Of a DNA stretch of 64,000 bases, positions 59,701 through 64,000 are shown piece after piece. The position numbers were made by a program, and so were the translations under genes. The notes under the pieces were generated by a model, which saw nothing but the letters and a program-made list of their open reading frames with translations, ran no database searches and had not been told where the DNA came from. The DNA is from Avena insularis (lineage: Eukaryota > Streptophyta > Magnoliopsida > Poales > Poaceae), in the NCBI GenBank assembly GCA_023614405.1, contig CM042694.1:478737392-478801391 (forward strand). The letters are read 5' to 3'. Positions within the stretch are counted from its first letter, which is position 1. Each line of letters opens with the position of its first letter.

Positions 59701-62700
59701 GTTCCTCTAAACAAACCACACATGGATCCACCTAGTGTGATTGCATGTCTGTTCTTTTAACAAACCACACATGGATCCACCAGTGTCATTGCATAAGTGT
59801 TCTTTTCATGAACCATAACTAGAGTCATTGCATGTGTGTTCTTCTAAACAAACCGCACATGGATCCACCTAGTGTGATTGCATGTCTGTTCTTTTCATGA
59901 ACCACACCCAGTGTCATTGCATGTGTGTTCTTATAAACAAACCACATAAGGATCCACCAGTGTCATTGCATGTGTGTTCTTTTCATGAACCACACCCAGT
60001 GTCATTGCATGTGTTTTCTTCTAACCAAACCACATAAGGATCTAGCAGTCATTGATGTGTGTTCTTTTCATGAACCAGCTAGAGTCATTGCATGTGTGTT
60101 CTTCTAAACAAACCACACATGGATCCACCTAGTGTGATTGCATGTCTGTTCTTTTCACAAACCACACATGGATCCACCAGTGTCATTGCATGTGTGTTCT
60201 TTTCATGAACCACAGCTAGAGTCATTGCATGTGTGTTCTTCTAAAAAAAACACACATGGATCCACCTAGTGTGATTGCATGTCTGTTCTTTTCATGAACG
60301 ACACCTAGTGTCATTGCATGTGTGTTCTTCTAAACAAACCACATAAGGATCCACCAGTGTCATTGCATGTGTGTTCTTCTAAACAAACCACACATAGATC
60401 CACCAGTGTCATTGGATGTGTGTTCTTCTCATGAACCACACATGGATCCACCAGTGTCATTGCATGTGTGTTCTTTTCATGAATCATAGCTAGAGTCATT
60501 GCATGTCTGTTACTTCCATAAACCACATATGGATCCACTAGTGGCATTGCATGTCTGTTCTTTTCATGAACCACAACTAGAGTCATTGCATGTCAGTTCT
60601 TTTCATGAACCACACATGGATCCACCAGTGTCATTGCATGTGTGTTCTTCTCATGAACCACACATGGATCCACCAGTGTCATTGCATGTCAGTTCTTTTC
60701 ATGAACCACACCCAGTGTCATTGCATGTGTGTTCTTCTAAACAAACTACATAAGGATCCACCAGTGTTATTGCGTGTCTGTTCTTTTCATGAACCACACC
60801 CAGTGTCATTGCATGTGTGTTCTTCTAAACAAACCACATAAGGATCCACCAGTGTCATTGCATGTCTGTTCTTTTCATGAACACACATGGATCCACCAGT
60901 GTCATTGCATGTGTGTTCTTTTCATGAACCACGGCTAGAGTCATTGCATGTGTGTTCTTCTAAACATACCACATAAGGATCCACTTGTGTCATTGCATGT
61001 CTGTTCTTTTCACAAACCACACATGGATCCACCAGTGTCATTGCAGTTGTGTTATTTTCATGAACCACGACTAGAGTCATTGCATGTGTGTTCTTCTAAA
61101 CAAACCACACATGGATCCACCTAGTGTGATTGCATGTCTGTTCTTTTCATGAAACACGCCCAAAGTGTCATTGCATGTTCTTTTTCATGAACCACGCCAG
61201 TGTCATTGCATGTTTGTTCCTCTAAACAAACCACACATGGATCCACCTAGTGTGATTGCATGTCTGTTCTTTTAACAAACCACACATGGATCCACCAGTG
61301 TCATTGCATAAGTGTTCTTTTCATGAACCACAACTAGAGTCATTGCATGTGTGTTCTTCTAAACAAACCGCACATGGATCCACCTAGTGTGATTGCATGT
61401 CTGTTCTTTTAAGAAACCACACATGGATCCACCAGTGTCATTGCATGTGTGTTCTTTTCATGAACCACAGCTAGTCATTGCATGTATGTTCTTTCCACAA
61501 ACCACACATGGATCCACCTAGTGTGATTGCATGTCTGTTCTTTTCACAAACCACACATGGATCCACCAGTGTCATTGCATGTATGTTCTTCTCATGAACC
61601 ATAGCCAGTGTCATTGCATGTATGTTCTTCTCACAAATAACATAAGGATCCACTAGTGTCATTGCATGTGTGTTCTTCTCATGAACCACAGCAAGTGCCA
61701 TTGCATGTCTGTTCTTCTCACAAACCACATAAGTATCCACCAGTGTCATTGCATGTCAGTTCTTCTCGGAAACCACACAAGGATCCACCAGTGTCATTGC
61801 ATGTGTGTTGTTCTCATGAACCACACATGGATCCACCAAAGGTCATTGCATGTGTTTCTTTCATGAACCACACATGGATCCACCTGTGTCATTGCATGTC
61901 TGTTCTTTTCACAAACCACACATGGATCCACCAGTGTCATTGCAGTTGTGTTATTTTCATGAACCACGACTAGAGTCATTGCATGTGTGTTCTTCTAAAT
62001 AAACCACACATGGATCCACCTAGTGTGATTGCATGTCTGTTCTTTTCATGAACCACGCCCAGTGTCATTGCATGTCAGTTATTTTCATGAACCACGCCAA
62101 GTTTCATTGCATGTTTTTTCCTCTAAACAAACCACACATGGATCCACCTAGTGTGATTGCATGTCTGTTCTTTTAACAAACCACACATGGATCCACCAGT
62201 GTCATTGCATAAGTGTTCTTTTCATGAACCACAACTAGAGTCATTGCATGTGTGTTCTTCTAAACAAACCGCACATGGATCCACCTAGTGTGATTGCATG
62301 TCTGTTTTTTCACAAACCACACATGGATCCACCAGTGTCATTGCATGTGTGTTCTTTTCATGAAGCACAGCTAGTCATTGCATGTATCTTCTTTCCACAA
62401 ACCACACATGGATCCACCTAGTGGGAGTGCATGTCTGTTTTTTCAAACCACACATGGATCCACCAGGTCATTGCATGTGTTCTTCTCATGAACCATAGCC
62501 AGTGTCATTGCATGTATGTTCTTCTCACAAACCACATAAGGATCCACCATTGTCATTGCATGTGTATTCTTCTCATGAACCACAGCAAGTGTCATTGCAT
62601 GTCTGTTCTTCTCACAAACCACATAAGTATCCACCAGTGTCATTGCATGTCAGTTCTTCTCCCAAACCACACAAGGATCCACCAGTGTCATTGCATGTGT

Positions 62701-64000
62701 GTTCTTCTCATGAACCACACATGGATCCACCAGTGTCATTGCATGTCTGTTCTTTTCATGAACCACAGCTAGTTTCATTGCATGTCTGTTCCTTCCACAA
62801 ACCACATATGGATCCACCAGTGTCATTGCATGTCTGTTCTTTTCATGAACCACACCCAGTGTCATTGCATGTCTGTTTCTCTAAACAAACCACACATGGA
62901 TCCACCTAGTGTGATTGCATGTCTGTTCGTTTCACAAACCACACATGTATCCATCAGTGTCATTGCATGTGTGTTCTTCTCATGAACCATAGCCAGTGTC
63001 ATTACATGTATGATCTTCTCACAAACCACGTAAGGATCCACCAGTGTCATTGGATGTGTGTTCTTCTCATGAACCACACATGGATCCACCTAGTGTCATT
63101 GCATGTCCATTCTTTTCATGAACCACAGCTAGAGTCATTGCATGTCTGTCCTTTCCACAAACCACATATGGATCCACCAGTGTCATTGCATGTCTGTTCT
63201 TTTCATGAACCACACCCAGTATCATTGCATGTTTGTTCCTCTAAACAAACCACACATGGATCCACCTAGTGTGATTGCATGTCTGTTCTTTTCACAAACC
63301 ACATGGATCCACCATTGTCATTGCATCTGTGTTCTTTTCATGAACCACAACTACAGTCATTGCATGTTTGTTCTTTAAACAAACCACACATGGATCCACC
63401 TAGTGTGATTGCATGTCTGTTCTTTTCACAAACCACACATGGATCCACCTAGTGTGATTGCATGTTTGTTCTTTTCACAAACCACATATGGATCCACCAG
63501 TGCCATTGCATGTGTGTTCTTTTCATGAACCACACAGGGATACACCAGTGTCATTGCATGTGTGTTCTTTTCATGAACCACAGCTAGAGTCATTGCATGT
63601 CTGTTCTTTCCACAAACCACACATGGATCCACCTAGTGTGATTGAATGTCTGTTCTTTCACAAACCACACATGGATCCACCAGTGTCATTGCATGTGTGT
63701 TCTTCTCATGAACCACAGCCAGTGTCATTGCATGTATGTTCTTCTCACAAACCACACAAGGATCCACCGGTGTCATTGCATGTGTGTTCTTCTCATGAAC
63801 CACAGCAAGTTTCATTGCATGTCTGTTCTTCTCACAAACCACGTAAGTACACCAGTGTCATTGCATGTCTGTTCTTCTCACAAACCACACATGGATCCAC
63901 CAGTGTCATTGGATGTGTGTTCTTCTCATGAACCACACATGGATCCACCAGTGTCATTGCATGTCTGTTCTTTTCATGAACCACAGCAAGTGTCATTGCA
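56725..64000. repeat. Second copy of the 11.67-kb spaced satellite segment (open at window end)
   Basis: Counterpart of 45041-52338. It contains small deletions relative to the first copy, for example near 57220-57260 (CCACGGTGTC, CATGCCAGTG), 58196-58215, 61150-61200 and 62430-62490. Confidence 0.88.

Larger units (their letters stand above)
35089..64000. repeat. Giant minisatellite/satellite array of 39-49 bp units (runs past the window end)
   Basis: About 28.9 kb without interruption. The unit frame is CCACA..., then (in long units) TGGATCCACC, then AGTGTCATTGCATGT, TGTTCTT and an end of TCATGAA, TCACAAA or TAAACAAA. Long units are 48 bp (CCAGTGTC form) or 49 bp (CCTAGTGTG form). Short units of 39-40 bp lack the 9 bp around GGATCC (CCACACCCAGTGTC, CCACAGCTAGAGTC). 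Average spacing suggests about 600-650 units. The first unit (from 35089, GATCCACTAGAGTTCACTGG) is degenerate, as at an array edge. No transposon interrupts the array. I do not recognise the family. Apparent ORFs on both strands arise because 48 and 39 are multiples of three. Confidence 0.97.

Noticed and set aside
35089..64000. CRISPR-like repeat/spacer array
   Set aside because: Units are contiguous and all of one family with no unique spacers, and the genome is a plant's.
35089..64000. Telomere or known centromere repeat
   Set aside because: No TTTAGGG runs and no about 150-180 bp or 550-bp centromeric unit. I have no evidence for its chromosome position.

Overview
The window looks like nuclear DNA of a large-genome grass, most likely Triticeae (wheat, barley, rye and relatives). 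It holds nested Ty3/gypsy LTR retrotransposons with TGAT...ATCA LTR ends, 5-bp target duplications and PBSs of the CTCCCCGGCAACGSYGCCA type (read on +), plus a copia LTR with a TGGTATCAGAGC primer site. There is no bacterial-style gene organisation. I see no tRNA, rRNA or plastid sequence. Species cannot be fixed by eye, and family names are withheld where I cannot prove them.

Region 1-16871 is a nest. Element 1 (3-13406, minus) has two LTRs, a PBS and a TSD (CAAAC). Inside it sits element 2 (3487-10421, minus) with its own LTRs, PBS, a gag ORF and a perfect GGCAT TSD. Element 1 itself lies in an older LTR-like sequence starting TGTAACACCCC on the minus strand (13407-16871). That sequence is also split by a solo LTR (14274-15682, plus, TSD CGCGG). 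16872-18293 is a truncated LTR of another gypsy element, and 18294-20660 is a minus-strand copia 5' end (LTR plus PBS).

Region 20661-30268 holds a decayed minus-strand gypsy element 4 (gag and protease relics, PBS, start of an LTR). It is split by element 3 (22012-28499, minus), a close relative of element 1. Elements 1 and 3 carry no gag-pol. They carry instead a broken reading frame of unknown function next to the PBS, while element 2 carries gag at the same place on an otherwise shared backbone. All three are therefore non-autonomous and would need proteins from elsewhere.

Region 30269-35088 is the only part that looks like low-copy DNA. A possible minus-strand gene has a first exon at 34174-33785 with a GT donor, and a last exon near 31560-31261 with a CPFC...QHAEGVG motif like the XS-type zinc finger of SGS3-like proteins. 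Between them lie six related hairpins (about 90 nt, arms 21-26 nt) in a roughly 662-bp tandem repeat.

Region 35089-64000 (to the end and beyond) is one minisatellite/satellite array of 39-49 bp units, roughly 600-650 copies. Most units contain GGATCC and TTGCATGT. The array is organised by nested segmental duplications at about 0.9, 1.39, 1.94, 4.07, 6.49, 8.33, 11.67 and 12.77 kb. I do not recognise the family. This array, the hairpin cluster and the orphan ORF of elements 1/3 are the best candidates for undescribed biology.
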